From NCBI GenBank assembly GCA_035493675.1, contig DATJIA010000138.1, positions 17,609 through 81,608 on the forward strand: DNA of 64,000 bases, in the 5' to 3' direction. The stretch's first letter is position 1, and every line of letters begins with the position of its first letter. Under the pieces are notes generated by a model that searched no databases, was not told where the DNA came from, and worked only from the letters and a program-made list of their open reading frames with translations. Source of the stretch: JAIOQA01 sp035493675 (GTDB lineage Bacteria > Myxococcota_A > Polyangia > Haliangiales > Haliangiaceae). Positions 13,625 to 22,516 of the stretch are shown here, in pieces. Both the position numbers and the translations under genes were made by a program.

Positions 13625-15988
13625 GTGGATTCGGCGACACGTGTTGCCGGATCGCCACGATCGATCGCACGCGCGCCGGCACGTCGTGTTACGCCGTGGA
13701 TCGTGCGCTTGGGGCTCGCCGTCGCCCTCGTGATCGCGACGCCCGCGATCGCGTACGCCGATCGCGCGATCGCCGGGCGCGTGCTCGACGAGAAGTCCGG
13801 CGAGCCGATCGCCGGCGCGCAGGTCACCGCCGGCGGCATCGAGGTCTTCTCCGCCGACGACGGCGCGTTCCGCGTCAGCGGCGTCCCCGACGGCGGCTTC
13901 GACGTCTTCGCGCTCGCCGACGGCTACGAGCCGTACCTCGGCCGCGCGCGCGCCGGCGCCGTGCTCACGATCCGCCTCGCGCGCGACGCCAACGGCGGCG
14001 AGGTCGTGCAGATCCAAGGCGAAGCGCCGCTCAACGCCGAGCCCGTCACCGCCGTCGGGCCCGCGGTGATCGACACCTTGCCCGGCACCGGCAACGACGC
14101 GCTGCGCTCGCTGCAATCACTGCCGGGCGTCGCGCGCATCCCGTTCGGGCTCGGCGGGCTCGCGCTGCGCGGCAACGCGCCGCGCGACACCCACGTCTAC
14201 CTCGACGACATCCAGGTCCCGATCCTCTACCACTTCGGCGGCCTCTCCTCGTTCGTGCCGACGAGCTTCATCTCCGATCTGCAGCTCGAGCCCGGATCGT
14301 TCGGCGTGCGCTACGGCCGCGGCATGGGCGGCATCGCGAACGTCACCTCGCGCACCGGTCGGATCGATCGCTGGCGCGAGGCCGGCACGGTCTCGCTGCT
14401 CGACGCGGCGGCCTCCGCGGAGGGCCCGGGCCCGATGCACGGCGGCTGGACCTTCGGCGTGCGGCGCAGCTACGCCGACGCGGTGCTCGGCGTCGCGCCG
14501 ATCGATCTGACCTTGGTGCCGCGCTACCTCGACGCGCAGCTGCGCTGGGAGTCCGGCGACGGCAAGTGGACCGCGCTGACCTTCGTCTCCGACGACAGCT
14601 TGCACCTCGTGCGCGATCCGTCGGGCGGCGGCGCCGGCGGGCTCGACGCGAGCGGCCTCGCGGCGTTCGACTACGTCTCGCAGTTCGTGCGCACCGGCGT
14701 GCGCTATCGCGATCGCGTCGGCGACGCGACGCTGGTCGTCACGCCGTCGCTCGGCATCGACAACGTCTCGGCGATCGCGAACCACAAGGGCGAGGACAAG
14801 GGCCAGTCGCGGCTCACCGAGTCGGGCACGATCCGCGCCGAGCTCACGCAGCCGATCGACGGCGGCTCGATCCACATCGGCGCCGACGCGACCGCGATCC
14901 ACTACGACTGGGAGATCAACGACGTGCCGCCGCCGTCGCCGATGGATCCCAACCCGCAGACGATCACGAAGCGCGACAACGCGCTGTGGTCCGAGGACGC
15001 GGGCGCGTGGATCGAGACCGCGTGGGCGACCGAGGACGAGCGCATCGGCGTGCGGCCCGGCGTGCGCATCGACTACTTCGGCTTGTCAGATCAGTGGACG
15101 ATCGATCCGCGCGTGCAGGTCAGCCATCGCGGCCCGAATTGCACGACGATCACCGAATCGCTCGGCCTCTATCATCAAGGCCCGTCGATCGTCGACTACG
15201 ACCCCGCGTTCCGGAAGCCGGGCATGAACGATCTGAGCGCGTCGTGGGCGGTGCAATTCTCGGCGGGCGTGAAGGCGCCGCTGCGCGACGTCGCGCAGCT
15301 CTCGATGACCGCGTACGCCGAGGACATGCACGAGCTGCCCGTCGACGTGATCACCGGCGCGACGCCGATCAGCGCGAACGGCGGCGGCGAGGCGGGCGGC
15401 ATCTTCGGCGTCGCGCGTGAATTGATCGACGATCAGTTCGGCTCGTACTCGTATCGCGAGAACCGCGGGCGCGGCTTCGCGGCCGGGCTCGAGACGATGG
15501 TGCGCAAGGACACCGGCGAGCTGACCGGCTGGATCGCGTACACCTACGCGCGCACGTTCCGCCTCGGCGATCCGTCGCGCACGCCCGACTGGCTGCCGTA
15601 CGTGCTCGATCAACCGCACCTGTTCACCGCGGTCGCGAGCTGGCGCATGAGCGATCACTGGCGCTTCGGCGGCCGCCTGCGCTTCTCGTCGGGAAATCCG
15701 TACACGCCGGTCGCCGCGTCGTATCAGCCGCCCGACTCGCGCGAGTGGCGCGCGATCGACGGACCGCTGCTCTCCGAGCGCCTGCCGTTCTTCGCGCAGC
15801 TCGATCTGCGCGTCGATCGGATCTGGATCCGCAAGTGGGGCCGCATCGACTTCTTCCTCGATCTGCAGAACGCGACCAACCGCGCCAACGCCGAAGGCGT
15901 GACCTACAACGACGACTACACGCATCGCTCGTACACGCGCGGCTTGCCGATCTTCCCGAGCTTCGGCGTCGAGTACATCCCGCCCTGA
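13625..15988 (+). CDS. TonB-dependent receptor with N-terminal carboxypeptidase-regulatory domain
   Basis: About 787 residues: signal peptide (VRLGLAVALVIATPAIAYA), a carboxypeptidase-regulatory-like domain (IAGRVLDEKSGEPIAGAQV), a plug domain (DALRSLQSLPGVARIPFG, LALRGNAPRDTHVYLDDIQVP) and a 22-strand type beta-barrel with alternating aromatic strands to the C-terminus. It lies in the outer membrane and should import a ligand using TonB energy; the ligand is not evident and no TonB box could be assigned. GTG 13625 is the preferred start but GTG 13703, at the leader itself, is equally possible; no ribosome site distinguishes them. It is divergent from the POTRA/M48 pair. Confidence 0.85.
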   Translation: MDSATRVAGSPRSIARAPARRVTPWIVRLGLAVALVIATPAIAYADRAIAGRVLDEKSGEPIAGAQVTAGGIEVFSADDGAFRVSGVPDGGFDVFALADGYEPYLGRARAGAVLTIRLARDANGGEVVQIQGEAPLNAEPVTAVGPAVIDTLPGTGNDALRSLQSLPGVARIPFGLGGLALRGNAPRDTHVYLDDIQVPILYHFGGLSSFVPTSFISDLQLEPGSFGVRYGRGMGGIANVTSRTGRIDRWREAGTVSLLDAAASAEGPGPMHGGWTFGVRRSYADAVLGVAPIDLTLVPRYLDAQLRWESGDGKWTALTFVSDDSLHLVRDPSGGGAGGLDASGLAAFDYVSQFVRTGVRYRDRVGDATLVVTPSLGIDNVSAIANHKGEDKGQSRLTESGTIRAELTQPIDGGSIHIGADATAIHYDWEINDVPPPSPMDPNPQTITKRDNALWSEDAGAWIETAWATEDERIGVRPGVRIDYFGLSDQWTIDPRVQVSHRGPNCTTITESLGLYHQGPSIVDYDPAFRKPGMNDLSASWAVQFSAGVKAPLRDVAQLSMTAYAEDMHELPVDVITGATPISANGGGEAGGIFGVARELIDDQFGSYSYRENRGRGFAAGLETMVRKDTGELTGWIAYTYARTFRLGDPSRTPDWLPYVLDQPHLFTAVASWRMSDHWRFGGRLRFSSGNPYTPVAASYQPPDSREWRAIDGPLLSERLPFFAQLDLRVDRIWIRKWGRIDFFLDLQNATNRANAEGVTYNDDYTHRSYTRGLPIFPSFGVEYIPP

Positions 15989-15989
15989 G

Positions 15990-16078
15990 ATCGACTTCCG
16001 TCGTCCGACTTCCGGCATCCGGAAGAGAAATCGAGCACCTCTGATCCGGAAGACGGAAGTCGGAGGACGGAAGTCGAT
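15990..16078. terminator. 34-bp near-perfect hairpin between convergent genes
   Basis: Arms 15990-16023 and 16045-16078 are complementary at about 30 of 34 positions around a 21-nt loop. Each arm holds the 11-mer GACGGAAGTCG-type unit twice. It exactly fills the gap between the stop of the TonB-dependent receptor and the stop of the hybrid kinase, so a bidirectional terminator role is likely. Confidence 0.7.
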
Positions 16079-16081
16079 GTG

Positions 16082-17938
16082 TCAAGCGGCCGTCGCGCCC
16101 AGCGCGTCGGCGACCTTGGCGAGCAGCGCCTGCTGCGTGAACGGCTTCTCGAGAATAGCGCCTTCGAGGCGGCCGGCGACGTTCTCGGGGACGTGGCCGC
16201 TCATGTAGAGGAACGCGGCGGCGGGGTGCATCTCGCGGATCGCCTCGGCGAGCTCGTTGCCCATCATCTCGGGCAGCACGAGATCGGTCAGCACCAAGCG
16301 CAGCGGGCCCTTGTTGCGGCGCGCCCAGTCGAGCGCCTCGCGCGGCGTCGCGGCGGCGACCACCTGCATGCCCGCGCTGCGCAGCGCGCGCTCGACGAGC
16401 ACGCGCACCTGGCGATCGTCCTCGACGATCAGCGCGGCGCCGGCGAGCGGCGACGCCTGACCCGTGGTCGGGCGCGAACGGCGCCCGCTCGCGACGTGCG
16501 ACCGCGGCAGGTACGCGTCGAAGGTCGTGCCCTTGCCGAGCTCGCTCGCGAGCACGATCTCGCCGCCCGCCTGGTGCACGATGCCGTAGACGGTCGACAG
16601 GCCGAGGCCGGTGCCCTTGCCGATGTCCTTGGTCGTGAAGAACGGCTCGAAGATCCGATCGATCAGCTCGGGCGCGATGCCGATGCCCTGATCCTCGACG
16701 GACACGAGCACGTACTCGCCGGGCGCGATCGCGCCGCGGCTGCCCGCGCTGATCGGCTCGCGCACGCTCTTGTTCTTCACGCCGACGCGGATGCGCCCGC
16801 CGCGCGGCATCGCGTCGCGCGCGTTGACGACCAGGTTGACCAGGAGCTGCTCGAAGCCGACGTCGTCGACCGCGGCGGTCCACGACGAGCTCGCGTCGAC
16901 GTCGAGCGTGATCGTCTCGCCGAGCAACCGGCGCAGCATCGGCACGACCGTGCGCGTCGCGGCGCCGGCGTCGACCGCGCGATGCTCGGCCGGGCGCAGG
17001 CGCGAGAACGCGAGCAGCTGCTTGACCAGATCGGTCGCGCGCCACGCCGCCTCGCGGATCCCGTCGACGTCTTCCTTGAGCTCCGAGCTCGGGCCGAGCG
17101 ACGCGCCGAGCACCTCGGCGTAGCTGACGATCGCGGTGAGGATGTTGTTGAAGTCGTGCGCGACGCCGCCGGCCAACCGCCCCAGCGCCTCGATCTTCTG
17201 CGAGTGGCGCAGCTGCTCGGCGAGCTTGCGCGTCTCGGTGACGTCGGCGGCGACGCCGAGCACGCCGGTGACGCGCCCGTCGGGCCCGCGCATCGGCTCG
17301 ACGCGGCACTGCAAGACGCGCCCGCCGCGATCGATCTCGTAATCGGACGCCTCGCCGCCGAGCGCGCGCTCGTGCGCCGCGATCACGACGCGGCCGTCGG
17401 CGCTGATCGTCTCGACCAGCGGCTTGCCGACCGCGCGCGCCGCCGGCGGCGGCCCCACGCCGCGCGGCGATCCGAACAGCGACGTCACCGTCAGCGCGGT
17501 GTCGGTCGTCCACACCGTCGCCGGCAGCTGATCGAGCATCATGCGGATCTGCGCGTCGCGCCGCGCGACCTCGTGGCGCAGGAGCGCCTTGTCGATCGCG
17601 TGCTCGATCGCGCGCCGCAGCGATCCCGGATCGAGCCCCGACTTCGCGAGGTAGTCGTCGGCGCCGCGCTTCATCGCCTCGACCGCGATCTGCTCGCCGC
17701 CCTGCCCGGTCAAGACCACGACCGGCGGGCGATCGGCGGGCAGCTTCTCGAGGAGCGCGAGGCCGTCGGTGCCCGGCAGGCGGTAGTCGAGCACGATGCA
17801 GTCGATGTCGCGCGCCGACAGCTCCGCGTACGCCTGCTCGACCGTCGCGGCCTCCGACGTCTCGAACGACGAGCCGAGGAACCGCCGGATCAGCTCGCGA
17901 TCGACGTCGTTGTCATCGACGACGAGGATGACCTTCAT
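16082..17938 (-). CDS. hybrid histidine kinase: receiver - PAS - HisKA - HATPase - receiver
   Basis: A 618-residue soluble protein. An N-terminal receiver (residues 1-120) has ILVVDDND and phosphoacceptor Asp 51 in VLDYRLPGTDG. A PAS domain follows (about 130-235), then HisKA with GGVAHDFNNILTAIVSY (His 261), the HATPase N box (LVNLVVNARDAMPRGG) and G boxes (DQGIGIAPE, GKGTGLGLSTVYG), and a second receiver (about 495-618) with Asp 552 in LTDLVLPEM. No membrane segment. The start overlaps the stop of the single-receiver gene upstream by 4 nt. Signals probably run from the upstream kinase to the small receiver and to this hybrid protein. Confidence 0.93.
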   Translation of the reverse strand: MKVILVVDDNDVDRELIRRFLGSSFETSEAATVEQAYAELSARDIDCIVLDYRLPGTDGLALLEKLPADRPPVVVLTGQGGEQIAVEAMKRGADDYLAKSGLDPGSLRRAIEHAIDKALLRHEVARRDAQIRMMLDQLPATVWTTDTALTVTSLFGSPRGVGPPPAARAVGKPLVETISADGRVVIAAHERALGGEASDYEIDRGGRVLQCRVEPMRGPDGRVTGVLGVAADVTETRKLAEQLRHSQKIEALGRLAGGVAHDFNNILTAIVSYAEVLGASLGPSSELKEDVDGIREAAWRATDLVKQLLAFSRLRPAEHRAVDAGAATRTVVPMLRRLLGETITLDVDASSSWTAAVDDVGFEQLLVNLVVNARDAMPRGGRIRVGVKNKSVREPISAGSRGAIAPGEYVLVSVEDQGIGIAPELIDRIFEPFFTTKDIGKGTGLGLSTVYGIVHQAGGEIVLASELGKGTTFDAYLPRSHVASGRRSRPTTGQASPLAGAALIVEDDRQVRVLVERALRSAGMQVVAAATPREALDWARRNKGPLRLVLTDLVLPEMMGNELAEAIREMHPAAAFLYMSGHVPENVAGRLEGAILEKPFTQQALLAKVADALGATAA

Positions 17939-18372
17939 GCGCGCGCCACCGGTAGTTCGACGACCTTGCAGTACGCGGTGATCAGCTCGAGCAGGCCCGC
18001 GAAGTTCTGGCCGAGATCGCCCTTCACGAGGTAGCCGGCGACGTTCTGCCCGTACGCGGCGGCCTTGTCCTCGTCGGCGCGCGACGTCGTCAAGACGAAG
18101 ACGACCGAGTCCTTCAAGCGCGGATCGCGGCGGATCTCGCCGAGCAGCTCGAGCCCGTTCATGCGCGGCATGTTGAGATCGAGGAGGATCAGGTACGGAC
18201 GGCCGAGCGGCAGGTCGCGCTCGCCGCGCAAGACCGCGAGCGCCTCGACGCCGTCGTCGACGTCGATCATCGGCTGGTGCACGCCGTGGCGCTTGAACGC
18301 GCGGCGCAGCGCCTCGCGATCGACCTCGTTGTCCTCGACGACGAGCAGGTTGACGTGGTTGTGCGGGCTCAT
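17935..18372 (-). CDS. single-domain response regulator, Rcp1-like
   Basis: A 145-residue stand-alone receiver with LLVVEDNEVDREALRRAFKRHG, phosphoacceptor Asp 65 in LILLDLNMPRMNGLELL, the conserved Thr in VLTTSRADED, and Lys in YLVKGD. The insertion LPLGRPYLILLD is typical of Rcp1-type regulators that pair with phytochrome-like kinases. There is no output domain, so it is a phosphate shuttle. It overlaps by 4 nt the kinase gene upstream and the hybrid kinase gene downstream. Confidence 0.93.
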   Translation of the reverse strand: MSPHNHVNLLVVEDNEVDREALRRAFKRHGVHQPMIDVDDGVEALAVLRGERDLPLGRPYLILLDLNMPRMNGLELLGEIRRDPRLKDSVVFVLTTSRADEDKAAAYGQNVAGYLVKGDLGQNFAGLLELITAYCKVVELPVARA

Positions 18373-19865
18373 CTCGATCCTCTCGGCTGCTTCGGCCACC
18401 AGAACGTCATGCGGGTCCCTCGTCCATCGCCCCCTTCGATCTCGATCCGCCCGCCGTGCGACTCGATCAACTTCTTCACGATCGCCAGCCCCATGCCGCT
18501 GCCCTCGACGCGATCGCGCGGCCTCAAGGTCGTGAACGGTTGGAACACGCGCTCGCGGAACTCGGCGGGGATCCCCGGCCCGTCGTCGGCGACGGTGACG
18601 CGGATCGCCTCGCGGGTCTCCTCGACCTCGATCGCGACCACGCCGTGATCGCGATCGTGATGCTTGAGCGCGTTGTCGACCAGGTTGCGCACGACGTGGA
18701 CGAGCGGCGTCTTCGGCGCGCGCAGCGCGACCTCGGCCGCAGGCACGCGCACCGCGAAGCCCTCGCGAGTCCCGGCCAGCCCCACCGCTTCGTCGATGAT
18801 CGCGCGCATCGTCGTGTCCTCGCTGGCGACGCGGATGCGGCCCGCGCGGCTGTACGCGAGCAGATCGTCGAGCAGCTTGTCCATGCGCGCGGCGCGATCG
18901 CGCAGCTGCGCGAGGTGCTTGCGCGAGCCCGCGGGCATCGCGTCGCCGGCATCCTCGTCGATCCACGTCGAGAGGTTCGTGATGTCGCGCAGCGGCGCCT
19001 TCAGATCGTGCGACGCGACGTACGCGAACGCGTCGAGCGATCGATTCGCCTCCTGCACCTCCTCGAGGATCCGCTGCCGCTCCGCGATGTCGTAGTAGAC
19101 GAGGCCGACGGTGCGCTCGCGGACCTGGAAGATCGTCACGTCGAAGGTGCCGCCCATCATCGTGCGCAACAGGCACGTGTTGCGCTTGCCGGTCTCGATC
19201 GTCTCGACGACGCGATCGCACAGCTCCATCGTCGGCCAGTGCGGGTACTGATCGCTCAGCGGCTGGCCGAGCGAGTCGAGCATGCCCTCGGCGACGTTGC
19301 GCGACGCCGGGTTCGCCGCGATCAGGTAGAAGCTCGTGCGATCGGGAGGATCGCGCCACTCGAGCACGACCTTGGGGCTCGGCGATTGCCGCACCAGCTC
19401 CGCGTACAGCTCGATCTCGTCGCGCGCGACGCGCAGCAGCTCGCGATGACGGCGCGAGTAGGCGGTGTCGATCCGGCGCACGACGTGATCGGCGTAACGC
19501 ACGGCGCCGACCAGGACCTCGGGATCCGCGTCGGGCGCGCGCGCGGCCGCCATCTGGTAGTGCACGACGACCGGGAACCACGCGGCCGCGCTGGCGCCCG
19601 CTTCGGCGAGCGCGTTGCCGAGCGCGTCGAGCGTCTGATCGAGCGGGCCCCAATCGCCGTCGTCGATCGCCGCGGCCCGGGCGTTCTTCTGCGGATCGAT
19701 CGTGTCGACGTTCGGCCACGGGATGCCGACGCGCTTCAGCTGCTGATCGGCGAGCGAGCGCACGACCGCCTCGACGTCCGGTCGGAACGCGAGCCAGCGC
19801 CCGAAAGCGCGGAGCGCGGTGCGATCGTCGTCAGAGAGCGCTCGCCCTCCAACCTCGTCCCCCAT
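18369..19865 (-). CDS. sensor histidine kinase with N-terminal helical (globin/RsbR-N-like) and PAS domains
   Basis: A 498-residue soluble kinase. Residues 1-155 are all-helical (ALRAFGRWLAFRPDVEAVV, then WFPVVVHYQMAAARAP), recalling the non-haem-globin sensor of RsbR-type proteins; this is a structural guess. A PAS domain follows (about 160-262), then HisKA with phosphoacceptor His 286 in VASHDLKAPLRD, and HATPase with RNLVDNALKHHD and GSGMGLAIVKKLIESHGG. The HDLKAP box is that of phytochrome-type kinases, which matches the Rcp1-like regulator encoded immediately downstream with a 4-nt overlap. It is first in the three-gene operon and divergent from the URC genes. Confidence 0.9.
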   Translation of the reverse strand: MGDEVGGRALSDDDRTALRAFGRWLAFRPDVEAVVRSLADQQLKRVGIPWPNVDTIDPQKNARAAAIDDGDWGPLDQTLDALGNALAEAGASAAAWFPVVVHYQMAAARAPDADPEVLVGAVRYADHVVRRIDTAYSRRHRELLRVARDEIELYAELVRQSPSPKVVLEWRDPPDRTSFYLIAANPASRNVAEGMLDSLGQPLSDQYPHWPTMELCDRVVETIETGKRNTCLLRTMMGGTFDVTIFQVRERTVGLVYYDIAERQRILEEVQEANRSLDAFAYVASHDLKAPLRDITNLSTWIDEDAGDAMPAGSRKHLAQLRDRAARMDKLLDDLLAYSRAGRIRVASEDTTMRAIIDEAVGLAGTREGFAVRVPAAEVALRAPKTPLVHVVRNLVDNALKHHDRDHGVVAIEVEETREAIRVTVADDGPGIPAEFRERVFQPFTTLRPRDRVEGSGMGLAIVKKLIESHGGRIEIEGGDGRGTRMTFWWPKQPRGSR

Positions 19866-20000
19866 GAGATCAAAACACCACGGTCGAAGTGAAGGGGCAA
19901 GAAGGTTGGCAAAGCCTCACGTTTCACCCCCGTCGGGTGATGAGACAGGGCGCGACCTTTTGACGCTGACGCGGCTTCGTGGCAGCTTCGATCTCTTCTC
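19866..20000. promoter_or_regulatory. shared control region between kinase operon and URC genes
   Basis: The 135-bp divergent gap contains TCACCC-ccgtc-style symmetry: TCACCC (19924-19929) and GGGTGA (19935-19940) around 5 nt, a possible operator. TTGACG at about 19963 could be a -35, but no convincing -10 follows at 17 bp. Confidence 0.3.
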
Positions 20001-21254
20001 ATGGCGACGAAGCGCACCTCGAAGCACATCAAGCTGACGTCGCACCCGGGTGGCGGCTCGTCGAAGCCGATCCCGATCAACTGGGGCGCGCCCGATCCGA
20101 TGACGCGCGGCCCGATCATCGCGACGCTGACCAACCCCGAGCACCGCAACGTGATCGGGACGCACTCCGGTTCGTACGCGGTCTATCGCGCGCTCGCGAT
20201 CGCGGCGAAGGCGCTCGATCCGCAGCACGTGCCCGATCTCACGAACACCACACCGACGGACAAGTTCGGACCGCACCCGTCGTGGAGCGATCCGGAGAAG
20301 CTCGTCTCGATCGATCCGTGGGGCGCGGTGGTCGCGGATGTGTTCGGCGGCTACTTGGAGAAGGGCTACGACATCCGCCCGACCATCGCGGTCACCAAGG
20401 CGCACATCGACATGCCCGAGATCGCCGACGCGGTGGAGGCGGGGCGCCTGACCGTCGACGGCAAGATCATGAAGACCAAGCGCGAGGTCGCGGTCACCAA
20501 GGCCGCGATCGAGCCGGTGTGGTACCTGCCCGGCGTCGCGAAGCGCTTCGGCGCGACCGAGAGCGATCTGCGCCGCACGCTGTTCGAGCAGACCGGCGGC
20601 ATGTTCCCCGAGCTCGTCACGCGCGGTGATCTCGACGTCTTCCTGCCGCCGATCGGCGGACAGACGCTCTACGTCTTCGGCGATCCGGCCAAGCTCAGCG
20701 ATCCGTCGACGACGCTGACCGCGCGCGTGCACGACGAGTGCAACGGCTCCGACGTCTTCGGCTCCGACATCTGCACGTGCCGTCCGTACCTCGCGCACGC
20801 GATCGAGGAGTGCATCCGCGGCGCGCAGGCCGGCGGCGTGGGCCTGATCGTGTACTTCCGCAAAGAAGGTCGCGCGCTCGGCGAGGTGACCAAGTTCCTC
20901 GTCTACAACGCGCGCAAGCGGCAAGAGGGCGGCGACACCGCGGCGCAGTACTTCGCGCGCACCGAGTGCGTCGCGGGCGTCCAGGACATGCGCTTCCAGG
21001 AGCTCATGCCCGACGTCTTGCACTGGCTCGGCGTCACCAAGATCCATCGGCTCGTCTCGATGTCGAACATGAAGTACGACGCGATCGTGCGCGCGGGCAT
21101 CGAGGTCGGCGAGCGCGTGAAGATCCCCGACGAGCTCGTGCCCGAGGACGCGAAGGTCGAGATGGACGCGAAGATGGCGGCGGGCTACTTCACGCCCGAC
21201 GGCAAGTCGCCCGACCAGCAGGAGCTCGCGAAGCCGAAGGGTCGCGGGCTGTGA
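20001..21254 (+). CDS. URC1-like GTP cyclohydrolase II homologue (uracil catabolism)
   Basis: A 417-residue protein whose second half is GTP cyclohydrolase II-like: the zinc cysteines sit in HDECNGSDVFGSDICTC (Cys 247, 258, 260), the spacing seen in RibA, followed by GLIVYFRKEGRALGEVTKF, where RibA has its catalytic region. The long N-terminal domain (about 200 residues) and the neighbour genes mark it as the URC1 branch rather than riboflavin RibA. URC1 takes part in a uracil-degradation route described in yeast and some bacteria, in which uracil is first converted to a nucleotide. It overlaps the URC4 gene by 4 nt (GTGA), so the two are coupled. Confidence 0.85.
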   Translation: MATKRTSKHIKLTSHPGGGSSKPIPINWGAPDPMTRGPIIATLTNPEHRNVIGTHSGSYAVYRALAIAAKALDPQHVPDLTNTTPTDKFGPHPSWSDPEKLVSIDPWGAVVADVFGGYLEKGYDIRPTIAVTKAHIDMPEIADAVEAGRLTVDGKIMKTKREVAVTKAAIEPVWYLPGVAKRFGATESDLRRTLFEQTGGMFPELVTRGDLDVFLPPIGGQTLYVFGDPAKLSDPSTTLTARVHDECNGSDVFGSDICTCRPYLAHAIEECIRGAQAGGVGLIVYFRKEGRALGEVTKFLVYNARKRQEGGDTAAQYFARTECVAGVQDMRFQELMPDVLHWLGVTKIHRLVSMSNMKYDAIVRAGIEVGERVKIPDELVPEDAKVEMDAKMAAGYFTPDGKSPDQQELAKPKGRGL

Positions 21255-22516
21255 AGTCGACGCCCGAGCTCGACGCCGCGATCGGCTACCTGAAGTCGCC
21301 GCTCGCGATCCGCGCGCGCGCCGAGAACGTGCTCTCGGTCGGGCTCGTCGACGGGCTCGAGCACTTCACGATCGAGCTGTCGCGCCTGGGCGCGGTCGCC
21401 GATCGCGTCGCCGCGGTGACGCGCGCCGCGTATCCCGATCTCGACATCCCGGTGCACGGGCGCATCAACCACTTCCGCGCCGGCGGCGTCGATCGCGCCG
21501 CGTGGATCGAGACCGCGCTCGCGCCGCGCCGCGCCGACATCGAGGCGCGCTCGTGGATCGAGCTGGTCGTGATCTCGGTCTTGCTCGACGCCGGCGCCGG
21601 CGATCACTGGCGCTATCAAGAAGACGGCGGCCGCGCGTACGCGCGCAGCGAGGGCCTCGCGGTCGCGTCGCTGCACGTGTTCAGCGAGGGCCTGTTCTCG
21701 AGTGATCCGAAAGATCCGTTCCGCGCCGACGCCGCGGCGCTCGCGCACCTCGACGTCGATCGGCTCGCGCAGGCGTTCCAGGTCACCGCGACCAATCCGC
21801 TGGTCGGGCTCGAAGGCCGCGCGGATCTGCTGCGCAAGCTCGGCGAGACGGTCGCCGCGTCGCCCGACGTCTTCCCGGGCGCGCGCGTCGGCGGCCTGCT
21901 CGACACGATGTTCGCGCGCACGCCGGTCGTCACCGGGCTCGCCGGCGGCACCGGCTCGGGCGCCGCGATCTCCGCGCCCGATCTCCTGCGGCTCTTGCTC
22001 GACGCCTTCGGCCCGATCTGGCCGGGGCGCATCGAGCTCGCCGGTCAGAACCTCGGCGACACGTGGCGCCATCCCGCCGCCGGCGGCGAGGGACCGACGG
22101 CCGGCCTCGCGCCGTTCCACAAGCTGTCGCAGTGGCTCGCGTACTCGCTGTTCGAGCCGATCGAGCGCAGCGGCCTGCGCGTCACGCAGCCGGGCGCGCT
22201 CACCGGCTTGCCCGAGTATCGCAACGGCGGCCTGCTCGTCGATCTCGGCGTGCTCGTGCCCAAGCACGCCGACGTGCTCGGCAAGATCCACAAGCCCGGC
22301 GCCGAGATCATCGTCGAGTGGCGCGCGCTCACGGTCGCGCTGCTCGATCGCGTCGCGGATCTCGTGCGCGAGCGCCTCGGCAAGACCGCCGAAGAGCTGC
22401 CGCTCGCGCGCATCCTGGAAGGCGGCACGTGGGCCGCGGGGCGCGCGGTCGCCGCCGAGCTCCGTCCGGGCGGCGGACCGCCGATCCAGATCGAGTCCGA
22501 CGGCACCGTGTTCTAG
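21251..22516 (+). CDS. URC4 / DUF1688 protein (uracil catabolism)
   Basis: A 421-residue protein beginning VKSTPELDAAIGYLKSPLAIRAR, with the internal patterns INHFRAGGVDR, DAGAGDHWRYQE, SEGLAVASLHVFSEGLFSSD, NPLVGLEGRADLL and the end VEWRALTVALLDRVADLVR, which fit the URC4/DUF1688 family along its entire length. URC4 is essential for the URC uracil-degradation pathway, but its exact reaction is not settled. The GTG start overlaps the URC1 stop (GTGA). Its stop shares a CTAG with the stop of the convergent DUF4157-GH19 gene. Confidence 0.87.
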   Translation: MKSTPELDAAIGYLKSPLAIRARAENVLSVGLVDGLEHFTIELSRLGAVADRVAAVTRAAYPDLDIPVHGRINHFRAGGVDRAAWIETALAPRRADIEARSWIELVVISVLLDAGAGDHWRYQEDGGRAYARSEGLAVASLHVFSEGLFSSDPKDPFRADAAALAHLDVDRLAQAFQVTATNPLVGLEGRADLLRKLGETVAASPDVFPGARVGGLLDTMFARTPVVTGLAGGTGSGAAISAPDLLRLLLDAFGPIWPGRIELAGQNLGDTWRHPAAGGEGPTAGLAPFHKLSQWLAYSLFEPIERSGLRVTQPGALTGLPEYRNGGLLVDLGVLVPKHADVLGKIHKPGAEIIVEWRALTVALLDRVADLVRERLGKTAEELPLARILEGGTWAAGRAVAAELRPGGGPPIQIESDGTVF

